Shown here one piece after another: positions 33,619-42,796 of a stretch of DNA of 64,000 nt (position 1 is its first letter; the number at the start of each line of letters is the position of its first letter). A model generated the notes under the pieces. It did not search any database. It worked only from the letters and a program-made list of their open reading frames with translations, and had not been told where the DNA came from. The stretch is taken from assembly GCA_949299545.1 (NCBI GenBank), contig CASGAM010000029.1:1-64000 (forward strand). Direction: 5' to 3'. Source of the stretch: an uncultured Prevotellaceae bacterium. Lineage in GTDB: Bacteria > Bacteroidota > Bacteroidia > Bacteroidales > Bacteroidaceae. The position numbers were made by a program, and so were the translations under genes.

Positions 33619-34665
33619 ATGTTTACAGAACAGTATGATTGCCCTCTTTTGGCGCATAACACATTTGGGGTCGAAGCCAAAGCCTATTGCTTGCTGACGT
33701 ATGCAAGCGAGGATGAGTTAAAGGCGGTACTGGCACATGTTGGTCAGCAGCATACGGGTCGCCCGTTGTTGCATATCGGCGGGGGCAGTAACTTGTTGTT
33801 CCTTTCCGATTATGAGGGGGTGCTGCTCCATTCCGCCATCCACACCGTTGAAGTGACGGGGCAGACGGAGGAGCATGTTTTCCTGCGCGTGGGAGCCGGT
33901 GTGGTTTGGGATGATTTTGTGGAGTATTGTGTGGAGAACCACTATTACGGGGTAGAGAACCTCTCGCTTATTCCCGGCGAGGTCGGAGCTGCCGCAGTGC
34001 AGAATATCGGCGCTTACGGAGCTGAGGCTAAAGACGTGATAGAAACGGTAGAAACCATTTCTATGGAAGATGCGTCAAAGCATGTCTTTACGAATGCCGA
34101 TTGTGCTTATGGCTACCGTAAGAGTTTCTTTAAGACAGGCGAGGGCAGGCAATATGCCGTGACGTATGTCAATTTTAAACTCAACCGCCTTTTTATACCT
34201 AACATGGCTTATGGAGGTATCCGCGCCGTTTTGGAAGAAAAGGGGATTCCTTCGGATGAGGTTACGGCAGCAGATGTGCGCCGGGCCGTTATCGGCATCC
34301 GCCGTTCAAAATTGCCTGACCCTTGCGAGCTTGGCAATGCCGGGAGCTTTTTCATGAATCCGGTAGTCGGGCGCGATGTTTATGAACGTCTTTCTGCCAA
34401 ATGGCATGATATGCCGTATTACATATTGGAGAACGGGCAAGTGAAGATCCCTGCCGGATGGCTCATAGAACAGTGCGGATGGAAAGGTCGCCCGCTCGGA
34501 CGTGCTGCTGTTCACGACAAACAGGCATTGGTACTTGTAAACAAAGGCGGCGCTACCGGCCGTGACATACTGGCCTTGTGCGAGGCGGTACGCTCTGATG
34601 TCAGGCAAAAGTTCGGCATCGATTTGCGTCCTGAGGTTAATATCATTGGAGGAATGGTAAAATGA
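33619..34665 (+). CDS. murB: UDP-N-acetylenolpyruvoylglucosamine reductase
   Basis: A 348-residue FAD-dependent cytosolic enzyme that makes UDP-N-acetylmuramate for peptidoglycan. FAD-binding is shown by IGGGSNLLFLSDYEGVLLH, then LIPGEVGAAAVQNIGAYGAE, YGYRKSFFK, the catalytic serine-containing GNAGSFFMNPV and a C-terminal RPEVNIIG. Its length and insertion pattern fit the E. coli-like type I enzyme. Its stop overlaps the next gene's start by 4 bases. Confidence 0.96.
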   Translation: MFTEQYDCPLLAHNTFGVEAKAYCLLTYASEDELKAVLAHVGQQHTGRPLLHIGGGSNLLFLSDYEGVLLHSAIHTVEVTGQTEEHVFLRVGAGVVWDDFVEYCVENHYYGVENLSLIPGEVGAAAVQNIGAYGAEAKDVIETVETISMEDASKHVFTNADCAYGYRKSFFKTGEGRQYAVTYVNFKLNRLFIPNMAYGGIRAVLEEKGIPSDEVTAADVRRAVIGIRRSKLPDPCELGNAGSFFMNPVVGRDVYERLSAKWHDMPYYILENGQVKIPAGWLIEQCGWKGRPLGRAAVHDKQALVLVNKGGATGRDILALCEAVRSDVRQKFGIDLRPEVNIIGGMVK

Positions 34666-35423
34666 AAGTCACTTTTTTAGGTACGGGTACCAGTACGGGA
34701 GTTCCCCAAATAGGCTGTACATGCAAGGTTTGCCGGAGTACGGATAAGAAAGACAAACGGTTGCGCAGCTCAGTATGGGTGGAAACAGAAAAAGCCCACG
34801 TTCTCATCGATTGTGGCCCGGATTTCCGACAACAGATCATGACCGTGCCGTTTTGTCCCATCGATGCTGTACTGATTACCCACGAACATTATGACCATGT
34901 GGGAGGTGTCGATGACCTGCGCCCGTTCAGCGTTTTTGGAGATGTACCCATTTATGCTCTTCCGCGTACGGCACAGGCGTTGAGACGTTCACTGCCATAT
35001 TGCTTTATGGAGCATAAATATCCTGGAGTTCCCATGCTTGACTTGCAGGAGATAGATGCGCACCGCCGGTTAAAGGTAGCCGACATCTTGGTTACTCCCA
35101 TAGAGGTCATGCACGCCAATCTGCCCATCCTTGGATACAGGCTTAACAATATGGCTTATATTACGGATATGAAAACAATCAGTGAAGAGGAGTTACCATA
35201 TCTTCAGGGACTTGAATTGTTGATTGTGAATGGCCTGCGCCACGAGGCTCATTATTCGCACCAGACAATAGAAGACGCTTGTGCTTTTGCGCAGCGCATA
35301 GGCGTGAAACAGACTTATTTGATACACATGGGACACCATATTGATGTGCATGCCGTTGAAGATGCTGCCTTGCCGTCCGGCGTGCATTTGGCTTATGACG
35401 GACAGCAAGTGGAGTGTTTATGA
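34662..35423 (+). CDS. MBL-fold phosphodiesterase (PhnP-like)
   Basis: A 253-residue metallo-beta-lactamase-fold hydrolase. Motifs are FLGTGTSTGVPQIGCTCKVC at the start (with the cysteines seen in PhnP-like enzymes), the metal site THEHYDHVGG, and later histidines in EVMHANLPILGYRL and THMG-like HMGHHIDVH. PhnP acts on cyclic phosphoribose; many Bacteroidota relatives are uncharacterised and no phn cluster is present, so the exact substrate is open. It follows murB with a 4-base overlap and converges on the caspase operon. Confidence 0.88.
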   Translation: MKVTFLGTGTSTGVPQIGCTCKVCRSTDKKDKRLRSSVWVETEKAHVLIDCGPDFRQQIMTVPFCPIDAVLITHEHYDHVGGVDDLRPFSVFGDVPIYALPRTAQALRRSLPYCFMEHKYPGVPMLDLQEIDAHRRLKVADILVTPIEVMHANLPILGYRLNNMAYITDMKTISEEELPYLQGLELLIVNGLRHEAHYSHQTIEDACAFAQRIGVKQTYLIHMGHHIDVHAVEDAALPSGVHLAYDGQQVECL

Positions 35424-35459
35424 TGGTTTTATAGTGGATAGGGTACTTATTCTTTTTAC

Positions 35460-35924
35460 CTATTTGTTCCACTCCTCAAGAAATTTTTGTTTATTGAATG
35501 TCGGGCTTGTAGAGTCATTGGTAGAAAGTGTCTTGCATAACGAATCAAAGACTTCCGATTTACTAAGCGTTAGGGTTATAAAAACCGTGTAGCCGTTTTT
35601 TATTTTCACTACGGAATCAGTAGTTATTTCTGCCCCTTCAATGGCAGTTTTGGCTGTTGCTACGGTTTCGCTGATAAACTCGTCTGAAGACAATCCTGTA
35701 AGGGTTTGATGGGAAATATAGCTTTTAGTCGTATTTTCAACTTTGCCATTAACCATTGTTGCCAAAAGGTTCTTTGCATGCAGTAAGGCTTTTTGGCGTG
35801 CAAGCATGGCCGATTTTGCCGAAGCGCTTTGTGTAGCTTCAAAGACTTTGCTTTCTTTATCTGCATAGATATGGACTGAGAGCGTTGACAAGCAAAAAAC
35901 GAAGAATAGAGTTTTTAATTTCAT
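35460..35924 (-). CDS. Exported LPP20-like small protein, last gene of the caspase operon
   Basis: A 154-residue protein with a signal peptide (to about Ala21). The mature part has an alpha-helical stretch (SAKSAMLARQKALLHAKNLL) then strands (KIKNGYTVFITLTLSK), the helix-then-strand pattern of LPP20/FlgT N-terminal-like domains. No enzymatic motif is visible. It overlaps the upstream gene by 4 bases and shares with the next two proteins an exported, A/K-rich helical character. I do not know its function. Confidence 0.65.
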   Translation of the reverse strand: MKLKTLFFVFCLSTLSVHIYADKESKVFEATQSASAKSAMLARQKALLHAKNLLATMVNGKVENTTKSYISHQTLTGLSSDEFISETVATAKTAIEGAEITTDSVVKIKNGYTVFITLTLSKSEVFDSLCKTLSTNDSTSPTFNKQKFLEEWNK

Positions 35925-36955
35925 TGTTTTGTCTCTTCTGTAGTATTGTCAATAATCAAATCAACCACACTGACTTGTAGGTCGGGTTTCCGTATTTTGT
36001 TTTCGGAAAGCCAACGGGCAAAACGGGCAGAGGATATGGACGGTAGTTGAGAATAGCCATCGGGAAGGTCGTTTCCCGTATCTGCCGTCATGCTGAAGAA
36101 AAAGTCTTTTGTGAAAGCGGATTCAGAGAAAAGATAATAAATCCTGATAACATCGTAATCTCGGTCTGTAATCAGTTCCAGTTCGTCTACTGTTTCCCGT
36201 TCAGAAGGTAATGCGGCAGCATAATCGAAGAAAGTGTACCACCTGTTGGCTTCAATCGTTACATCATCGTCGGTGTCAAACGCAGAGTAGGGCAGCATAC
36301 GGAAAGCATTCTCCCCGTTATCCATAAAAAGTACCAAATGGCCGGACTGGGAGCAACGGAAACGGGTGACAAATAAGTCGCCTTGCCGGAAAACCGAGTT
36401 CTTACCACCCTTGATAACAGCCTTTCCGTCCTGTATTGTCTGTTCTGCAATATTTTGTTTTTGCCCATTTTGAATTTGGAACTCAAATTGAGGCAGGACT
36501 TGTTTTATCGGTTGGGCATAACCTTTCACCGTACACGACCATCGCATGGCGTCAACCTTCTTTTTCAGTTTTCCGAAAATATTGTTTTTAAGAATTTCTG
36601 TTTCCTCGGAAGTGAAGCGGGGAGTAGCGATGTCGGCTCTCCATATACCTTGTGGAAACTGAGATGTCAGGTCAAGGTAATGTTCATAACTGTCTGCTTC
36701 ACCTTCATACGTTTTCATGAAATTACCATAAGTTATCGACGTTCCGAATTTTTTCTCTACAGCTTCCTGTCGTGCGATGTTAAGAAGTTCCTCTTTGTTG
36801 AAGGTTTCGGATTCCGGGACGGTAACAACAGTCGTACCTTCCACCTGCACCCACTCAGCAGGCGGCTCACCCTGAAAAAGCTGAGCCGACGCTGAGAATG
36901 TGTGCAATGTGAAAACTATGAGTATGCGTAACTTATTCTTCAGATAATCCTTCAT
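35921..36955 (-). CDS. Exported protein with FlgT-N/LPP20-like and DUF4384-like parts
   Basis: A 344-residue protein from the ATG at 36955, which gives a clean signal peptide (to Ala24, SASAQ); a longer frame adds nine residues. The N-terminal half has NKEELLNIARQEAVEKKFGT, typical of FlgT-N-like repeats. The C-terminal half (RQGDLFVTRFRCSQSGHLVL, then FDTDDDVTIEANRWYTF) resembles DUF4384, a domain often found with caspase-like and secreted kinase proteins. This suggests a partner of the operon's caspase. It overlaps its upstream neighbour by 23 bases. Confidence 0.6.
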   Translation of the reverse strand: MKDYLKNKLRILIVFTLHTFSASAQLFQGEPPAEWVQVEGTTVVTVPESETFNKEELLNIARQEAVEKKFGTSITYGNFMKTYEGEADSYEHYLDLTSQFPQGIWRADIATPRFTSEETEILKNNIFGKLKKKVDAMRWSCTVKGYAQPIKQVLPQFEFQIQNGQKQNIAEQTIQDGKAVIKGGKNSVFRQGDLFVTRFRCSQSGHLVLFMDNGENAFRMLPYSAFDTDDDVTIEANRWYTFFDYAAALPSERETVDELELITDRDYDVIRIYYLFSESAFTKDFFFSMTADTGNDLPDGYSQLPSISSARFARWLSENKIRKPDLQVSVVDLIIDNTTEETKQ

Positions 36956-37571
36956 TGACGAACTCACTGATTTTTGTTGCATATTTTTGGGCTGCCTGAG
37001 ATTCTTTCATGGCATTTTCGTAAGCTCTGATACGTGCTTTGGATGCTGCGCTTTCGCTGGCAATGAAATAGCTTTGCATTTCGTAAGTGCCGTCACCGTT
37101 GTCTCTGATGACTGTGAAACTCGGTTCGAGTTCACCTTTGATTTCTTTTTCCACTTCACGTTCATAGGCTGCATAAAAATGTTCAAATTCTCCTTCTGCG
37201 TCCGTTCCGTCACCCGAGATGTCCGAAGCGACTCGTCCCTTTACGTGGCTGCCTGCCCTTTGGGCATAAGTTACAATCGCATTGTTGTAAGCCATTTGTA
37301 CGCCGACGTTTTTAGATTTGAATTTGGAAGCTATGCCTACAATTTCAACTGCATCATCGCCTAACTCGGACAGTTTGTCGAAATGTTTCAGCAAAACGAC
37401 ATCTTCGCTGCGTGATGTCCCGTAAATCTTCCAGTTGCCTTTCTTAAATTCTTTTTTCTTTGCCTTGAATTCTTTTTTCAATGCTTTTTCCAATGCCTTG
37501 TTCTGAGCCTGCACCTCAGCTACTGGCGCCATCAATAACAGCGCGAATAGAAATGTTAATAGTTTTTTCAT
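36933..37571 (-). CDS. Exported lysine-rich LPP20-like protein
   Basis: A 212-residue protein with a signal peptide (to Ala22, EVQAQ), then a strongly basic helix (about 26-47, KKEFKAKKKEFKKG). After this comes KIYGTSRSEDVVLLKHFDKL and a helical and strand-rich region (GVQMAYNNAIVTYAQRAGSH), similar to LPP20-family outer-membrane proteins. No catalytic motif is evident. It begins 8 bases after the FISUMP gene and overlaps the next gene, so it is fully embedded in the operon. Confidence 0.6.
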   Translation of the reverse strand: MKKLLTFLFALLLMAPVAEVQAQNKALEKALKKEFKAKKKEFKKGNWKIYGTSRSEDVVLLKHFDKLSELGDDAVEIVGIASKFKSKNVGVQMAYNNAIVTYAQRAGSHVKGRVASDISGDGTDAEGEFEHFYAAYEREVEKEIKGELEPSFTVIRDNGDGTYEMQSYFIASESAASKARIRAYENAMKESQAAQKYATKISEFVNEGLSEE

Positions 37572-37579
37572 TGTTATTA

Positions 37580-39571
37580 TTATTTATCTTTAACTGGACG
37601 TATACACCCACTTGTGCCTACAGCTATTCCAGATATTGAATGTTCTTCAGACGTTAGTTCGATTGCTTTCATATAATAACTTACAATTTTGTAATATTGA
37701 CCGCATAAATAGAAAGTTGAAGAATTGTTAGAATTTAATGGTAAAAAAATACTATTCCCATTTTCTCCTATAACTTGCCAGCCATCTATGTTTTTATATG
37801 TCTTTTTTATCCAAATGCATTTGCTTCGTAATTCTTCTATTTCTTCTTGATCTGGTGTACGCCATGTGGTTCCTAACATTTTTACAGTAGGGTCATATAT
37901 TGTTCCACTGATATAGTTTCCCGTGCTACTTCGAAGTATAGAGTATGATTCTCCTATATCTTCTGGAGTATTGGAACTAAGATTATAACTTCTCCATAAG
38001 ACACTTAAACCTAAATCGACGGCCTCTTCCGTTGAAATGTCGACTTCTAATGATGTCGTAAATTTACCAGTATTACTATAATATGCAATACTATCTTCTC
38101 TTTGAACGTATATACAATAATAATAAGTTGTACCTACTTTTAAATTTGATAAATTAGCTGTAATTGCATCGCCGTTATAAATGCCAGATATAAAGTTACC
38201 TTCTTCTATATTAGGATATTCTTTTGTTCCATACCATATCCCAATTTTTTGTACATTTGAAGAACATTTTATGAGTCCTGATACAGATGCTGTGGTTGCA
38301 GTTATGTCTGTTGCGGAGTTGACTTCGCCATAAATATTGTTGTCATACACTGGTCGTATAGACATTTGGTATTCTTTCAGATCATCATTTGTACAATAAT
38401 AATCTTGTGATAGTTCAAAATGACACACGTAGTCAGTAGCAACAAAATCTTGTGTACCGATTCTGTAGAATCCCCTATCGCCAACGAATCCTATACCGTT
38501 ATTTATACCTCCAGCAGGCAGAAATATGCTATTATTATTTGGTCCTGTTATTTTATATCCCATGGTATTTTTATATTTAATCCATTCCCATGTACATTCA
38601 GTTCTTAATTTTTCCCATTCTTCTTTGGTTGGAATACGATAATTAGTACCTAATTGATACCAAGCTGCATCATATCCACTTCCACTGATGTTTTTAATGG
38701 TTGGGTAGTCATTTCTGTTCATTGAAGATATTCCGATCGGATCGCCCCAACCGTAATATCTTCCATATTCCTCGGGTGAGTCTGCTCCTAAATTACAACT
38801 TCTCCAAAGAACGCCTATTCCTAAATCTATATTTTCCCCCTCAGAGATCTCAATTTCTTTGGTTTGAAATGACAAATTATTTCCATAAATTCTTTTACCA
38901 TTGATTTCTATGCATGCACAGTAATAATATGTGCTTCCTGGTTCTAAGTCAGTGATCTCAGAAAAGAAAGATTGTCCATCAATGGAAGTGTATTGTATAA
39001 TATCAATATTATTGTATTGCAGGTCGTTTTCAGATTTACTCAGTAAAAAGCCAATTTCAGTCGTTTCTGGTGCTAAATCATCAATTGTTATATTGTCTGA
39101 TAAGCTACCCATAAGAGTTACCGATGTCTGTGTAATGTTATTTGCAACACTAGTTTCTAGTTCATAATTATCTAATGGAACTGTAAATTGATAAGATTTT
39201 GATATAGTACAAGTAGAATCGTTATTAGCCCAAATTAGTACTTCAATTTTGTATTGAGATCCTTTGTAAAGATTTTCAAATACAGCTTTATAAGTATTTC
39301 CTTTTACTAATGTAGGGGATATTCTTTTTTGGATAAGCCAACTATTATATTTATTGACTGTAAGATCAAAACGAATTGAATCAATGGGATCTCCTGTTAT
39401 ATCAAAACTAACGTCAAATTCAACAGTTCTGTCATGAAAGGCGGGGTCGGTAAATGTTAAATTGTTTATATATGTTTCCCCGTTGCTCCAATCATATGGC
39501 TCTTGCATGCAACTGTAGTTAGAAAATATTATTAGCAAGACAATAAGTATATATTGTATCTTTTTTCTCAT
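37580..39571 (-). CDS. Surface lipoprotein with two FISUMP domains
   Basis: A 663-residue lipoprotein (lipobox NYSC, Cys21). Two fibronectin-III-like segments alternate with two FISUMP (Fibrobacter succinogenes major paralogous) domains, seen in GVLWRSCNLGADSPEEYGRY and again in VLWRSYNLSSNTPEDIGESY. FISUMP proteins are surface or adhesive in nature. The gene is visibly more AT-rich than its neighbours, pointing to recent acquisition or replacement within the operon. The second FISUMP domain looks shorter than the first. It lies 11 bases after the beta-barrel gene. Confidence 0.75.
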   Translation of the reverse strand: MRKKIQYILIVLLIIFSNYSCMQEPYDWSNGETYINNLTFTDPAFHDRTVEFDVSFDITGDPIDSIRFDLTVNKYNSWLIQKRISPTLVKGNTYKAVFENLYKGSQYKIEVLIWANNDSTCTISKSYQFTVPLDNYELETSVANNITQTSVTLMGSLSDNITIDDLAPETTEIGFLLSKSENDLQYNNIDIIQYTSIDGQSFFSEITDLEPGSTYYYCACIEINGKRIYGNNLSFQTKEIEISEGENIDLGIGVLWRSCNLGADSPEEYGRYYGWGDPIGISSMNRNDYPTIKNISGSGYDAAWYQLGTNYRIPTKEEWEKLRTECTWEWIKYKNTMGYKITGPNNNSIFLPAGGINNGIGFVGDRGFYRIGTQDFVATDYVCHFELSQDYYCTNDDLKEYQMSIRPVYDNNIYGEVNSATDITATTASVSGLIKCSSNVQKIGIWYGTKEYPNIEEGNFISGIYNGDAITANLSNLKVGTTYYYCIYVQREDSIAYYSNTGKFTTSLEVDISTEEAVDLGLSVLWRSYNLSSNTPEDIGESYSILRSSTGNYISGTIYDPTVKMLGTTWRTPDQEEIEELRSKCIWIKKTYKNIDGWQVIGENGNSIFLPLNSNNSSTFYLCGQYYKIVSYYMKAIELTSEEHSISGIAVGTSGCIRPVKDK

Positions 39572-39582
39572 ATTGTTTTATA

Positions 39583-40281
39583 TTATTTTATTGTTAACTT
39601 AGAATTCTTTTTAAGATATCGGTTTCCATTCAGCATGAATCCTATGGATACGGAGAGTGTATTCATTTTGTTGCCTAAGTTGCCTTTGTAAAAGGTATTG
39701 GCAAAACCTATGTTTTTGATGCCAATTCGGTAGAAGCCATATTCCAATCCGAAACCATAGTCATATCCAAACAAATAATTATTATTACCGACATCGGTGT
39801 TATCATATCCACTTAAGAAATTAATGAATGAACCATTTATAAATATGCGGATATTGTTATCTAAGAGGAACTTAATTTCAACGCCGATTGGGACGTTTAG
39901 TCCTCTGTATGCCATATAACCTTGATGGATATCCAAATAAGAGTATGGATAATCATAGTCATAGTCGCGAGTAGGGAAAAATTCTCCGTAATCTACAGCA
40001 TTCAGTTGCATAAAGCCGGCTCCCCAACGTATGGAGGTTGCCATCCAGTTGGGGGTCCATGTTCTTGGGAGAATATGTTCCAAAACTATGTTTGCAGAGT
40101 ATATTTGTGGGTTGTCACTTAACATTTTTTGCTGGAATACACCTCTGCTGTCGTATTCATATCGCATACCGAATCCTATGTTTCCTTCTATGCCTATTCT
40201 GGGCTTTACTTGCGCATGTGCCGTGTCGGGCATCAGCATTATCAGATAGAGGAGTGCAAATATTTTTATTAATCGTTTCAT
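39583..40281 (-). CDS. Outer-membrane beta-barrel protein
   Basis: A 232-residue protein with a signal peptide (to Ala23, TAHAQ). The mature part alternates aromatic and hydrophobic residues in strands (IGIEGNIGFGMRYEYDSRGV, GYDYGFGLEYGFYRIGIKNI) and ends with SVSIGFMLNGNRYLKKN, fitting a small eight-to-ten-stranded outer-membrane barrel. It could anchor or carry the other exported products of the operon. It starts 18 bases after the caspase gene ends. Confidence 0.7.
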   Translation of the reverse strand: MKRLIKIFALLYLIMLMPDTAHAQVKPRIGIEGNIGFGMRYEYDSRGVFQQKMLSDNPQIYSANIVLEHILPRTWTPNWMATSIRWGAGFMQLNAVDYGEFFPTRDYDYDYPYSYLDIHQGYMAYRGLNVPIGVEIKFLLDNNIRIFINGSFINFLSGYDNTDVGNNNYLFGYDYGFGLEYGFYRIGIKNIGFANTFYKGNLGNKMNTLSVSIGFMLNGNRYLKKNSKLTIK

Positions 40282-40299
40282 GTTTCTGTTTTATGATTG

Positions 40300-42624
40300 T
40301 TATTTACTATATTCGACAAAAGACTCGTTTATACGTCCGCTGACTTGTATGACAGGATCTTGATTGACCTGTTCGCCTTCAAGTTCTTTTACTAAGTATG
40401 GGATGCCGTGAGTGTTTTTATCGCTGATGTATTGATAGAGTTCGTCAAAGGTCAGGATGCCGTCCGCATTGAGGTCACTCTTTGCATGGTCTTGCATGGC
40501 CTTGAAGAGAGTGTATGAGAAGAGTCCGTGCTTCTTGTCATTATACCAGTTTGCATATTGGTCTTCTCCTGCTGCTGAAAGTATCACGAATTTGGCTAAT
40601 TTGTCCGGTTTCGGCCGGCGTACGAATTCTGTTGCCGAGGCTTCCATTGAGATGGCCTGTCCGGAGAAGCAGGCGTCTGTCATGATATTGATGCGGTCTA
40701 CAGGCAGTGCCCCCAACATTTTGTAGATGTCTTGCAGGGATGTGGCTTGTTCCTTGCAACTTTTGGGATTAGAACGGACACCCAGCAAATAAGGTTCGCC
40801 CATGAACGGGTAGCCGTGTCCGGAATAGAAGAAATATACTTCTTTTGCACCGGTCCGACTGATGAGTTCCTCTAATTTGTGTTCGCCATCATTAAATCCG
40901 AAAATATTGTCGAAATCGCTTTTGTCTGCATTGGTCTTGAAGATGATGTTACCGGCCGGAATACCGATGGTCTTTATCAGATAATCACGCATGGTTGTGG
41001 CGTCGTTTACAGCATAGTTGACAGGGCCTACTTTTGTAGTTCCCTGTTTGCCGGTTGCCACTTTATAGTCCGTATTACCTATGATAACGGCCACGGCATT
41101 GGCTTTTTGGTCTGTTTCAGGGATGTTGGTGTCGACTTCTGCCGTTCTTTCATATACATTTTCCTTTTGAGAGGCTATTTCAGGATATTTCTGCTGGAAT
41201 GCGTTGTGAATGGTTACTTCCACGGCCACCCGTCGATATTCCGGACCCACTTCATCGGCTACTTCTGCGAAATGTTCGTAGTGCACATTGGCTACGCGGA
41301 ATGCTCCGATATAGCGTTCCATGAAGTCGCGAATGTCAAGTGTACGCAGATATGCCAACTGTTCGTTGCTGTTGATGCCGCTTTCACGTGTTACCGTGAT
41401 ATAATCAAATGCTCCATTGACGAAACATTCCGCTTCGTTTATTTCGCCGAAAGCGCCGTCGTAAGGTACGGTGTTCTTGAATGGCGAAGCGTCTGTACCG
41501 CCAATGATTTTTACCGTCACTTCTGTTCCCGGGAGTATGTATTCTTCTATTTTGGATTCGATGGTGCTTTTGATGATACCTGCCGTTTGCAGGGCTGCCT
41601 GTGAATCCTTGAGCCGGTATTTTCCTGAAGCCCAGTCTTCGGTTGCATTGTCTATATTGAGCTTTTTAAGTTGTTCGTTCAATACTTGGACGTCGTAGCG
41701 TATTTTCATGTTATATTCAGTCTCACCACCGGACTTTATTTCAGGCATGACCTCTGCATTGACATCAACTTTGGTGTTTTCTGTCAATTTTTTGTTGGCC
41801 TTCAACTCCGCAAGCAGGTTTAGAAGGAGTTCTTTCAGATCGCCTTTTATTTCATTGGTTATGTCCTCAGCCTGTTTGACGGCTTTCACGACCTCTTCTT
41901 CTTGTTGATTCTTTTTTACTTCCTCTTTTTCTTCCGGTTCCGGCTTGGGCATTTTGTACCATACAGGATTATAGGGAACAAGGGCTAATTCCTGCATTTT
42001 TGATTCTGTACGTCCTGTGAGATTAAAACGATGCAGGTCTTCTCCGACTTGAATATATAAGCTGGCGTTAGTATTTTTGGTGATTTCTTTCCTGATAGGG
42101 ATGTTAATCTCGCCTGTAATGTTCTTGTTAATGTTAAGTGTGAGCTGTTCAGAAGGCAGAGGCTTGTACTTTTTATCTTCAATTATGATGTAAATGTTGC
42201 TTTGGGCTGCAAAAGTGGCGGTTGTTCCTTTTTGAAGACGCAAGTCTACCTTAAACCGCATCATTCCGCTGTTGGAACGTTTCTTAAAATCGGATATGGC
42301 ACAATAACTGTTGGGCATGACGGAAATCAGTTCCGCACCTTTAAGATTGGTATATTTATGAGGGTTGTCCGGATTTTCTATATCGTATGGAACGTCCCGG
42401 TTGGTAACAACATCGCGCCATCCTATATTTGACAGTGTCGAATCGATGGCAGGATTGATTTTTGATTTCTTTATCTTATAGATGCCGTTAGGCGTCTGGT
42501 TTAACAGCATGTATCCATAATTTGTAGCGACATAGTTTTGTGCTGAAAGTCCTGTGGAGATCAAAGACAGACTACATACCAAGGACAATGTGGAACTGAG
42601 TTTTATAAAATTATTTCTCAACAT
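40300..42624 (-). CDS. Secreted caspase-like (C14) protease with OmpA-like segment and EF-hand
   Basis: From the ATG at 42624 (774 residues; a longer frame adds 13) there is a signal peptide to SAQ near residue 29, then a beta-rich N-terminal region. A charged coiled linker (KPEPEEKEEVKKNQQEEEVV) follows. An OmpA-like segment is suggested by NEQLAYLRTLDIRDFMERYI and GPEYRRVAVEVTI. The C14 domain has His603 in YSGHG and Cys652 in TDACFSG. After it, DLNADGILTFDE is a canonical calcium-binding EF-hand loop. It probably cleaves after basic residues as metacaspases do; the targets are unknown. It heads a six-gene operon. Confidence 0.88.
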   Translation of the reverse strand: MLRNNFIKLSSTLSLVCSLSLISTGLSAQNYVATNYGYMLLNQTPNGIYKIKKSKINPAIDSTLSNIGWRDVVTNRDVPYDIENPDNPHKYTNLKGAELISVMPNSYCAISDFKKRSNSGMMRFKVDLRLQKGTTATFAAQSNIYIIIEDKKYKPLPSEQLTLNINKNITGEINIPIRKEITKNTNASLYIQVGEDLHRFNLTGRTESKMQELALVPYNPVWYKMPKPEPEEKEEVKKNQQEEEVVKAVKQAEDITNEIKGDLKELLLNLLAELKANKKLTENTKVDVNAEVMPEIKSGGETEYNMKIRYDVQVLNEQLKKLNIDNATEDWASGKYRLKDSQAALQTAGIIKSTIESKIEEYILPGTEVTVKIIGGTDASPFKNTVPYDGAFGEINEAECFVNGAFDYITVTRESGINSNEQLAYLRTLDIRDFMERYIGAFRVANVHYEHFAEVADEVGPEYRRVAVEVTIHNAFQQKYPEIASQKENVYERTAEVDTNIPETDQKANAVAVIIGNTDYKVATGKQGTTKVGPVNYAVNDATTMRDYLIKTIGIPAGNIIFKTNADKSDFDNIFGFNDGEHKLEELISRTGAKEVYFFYSGHGYPFMGEPYLLGVRSNPKSCKEQATSLQDIYKMLGALPVDRINIMTDACFSGQAISMEASATEFVRRPKPDKLAKFVILSAAGEDQYANWYNDKKHGLFSYTLFKAMQDHAKSDLNADGILTFDELYQYISDKNTHGIPYLVKELEGEQVNQDPVIQVSGRINESFVEYSK

Positions 42625-42796
42625 TTTTTGTAATGGGATAATCATATAGTTAATAACTGACAAGTGTTTTCTTGCAAGGGAATCCGACTGGATTAGAAAC
42701 GAAAAGTTTATTCTGACAATTTTTCAGTTAGATGTGCATGCGTTATAGTCTTTATGCCTATTGATCTCCCAGCGTCAGCGGTGATTTATTGATGTA

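Noticed and set aside
40879..41604. 241-codon plus-strand open frame antisense to the caspase gene
   Set aside because: Composition is an antisense artefact (cysteine- and phenylalanine-rich) and the caspase frame is clearly coding.
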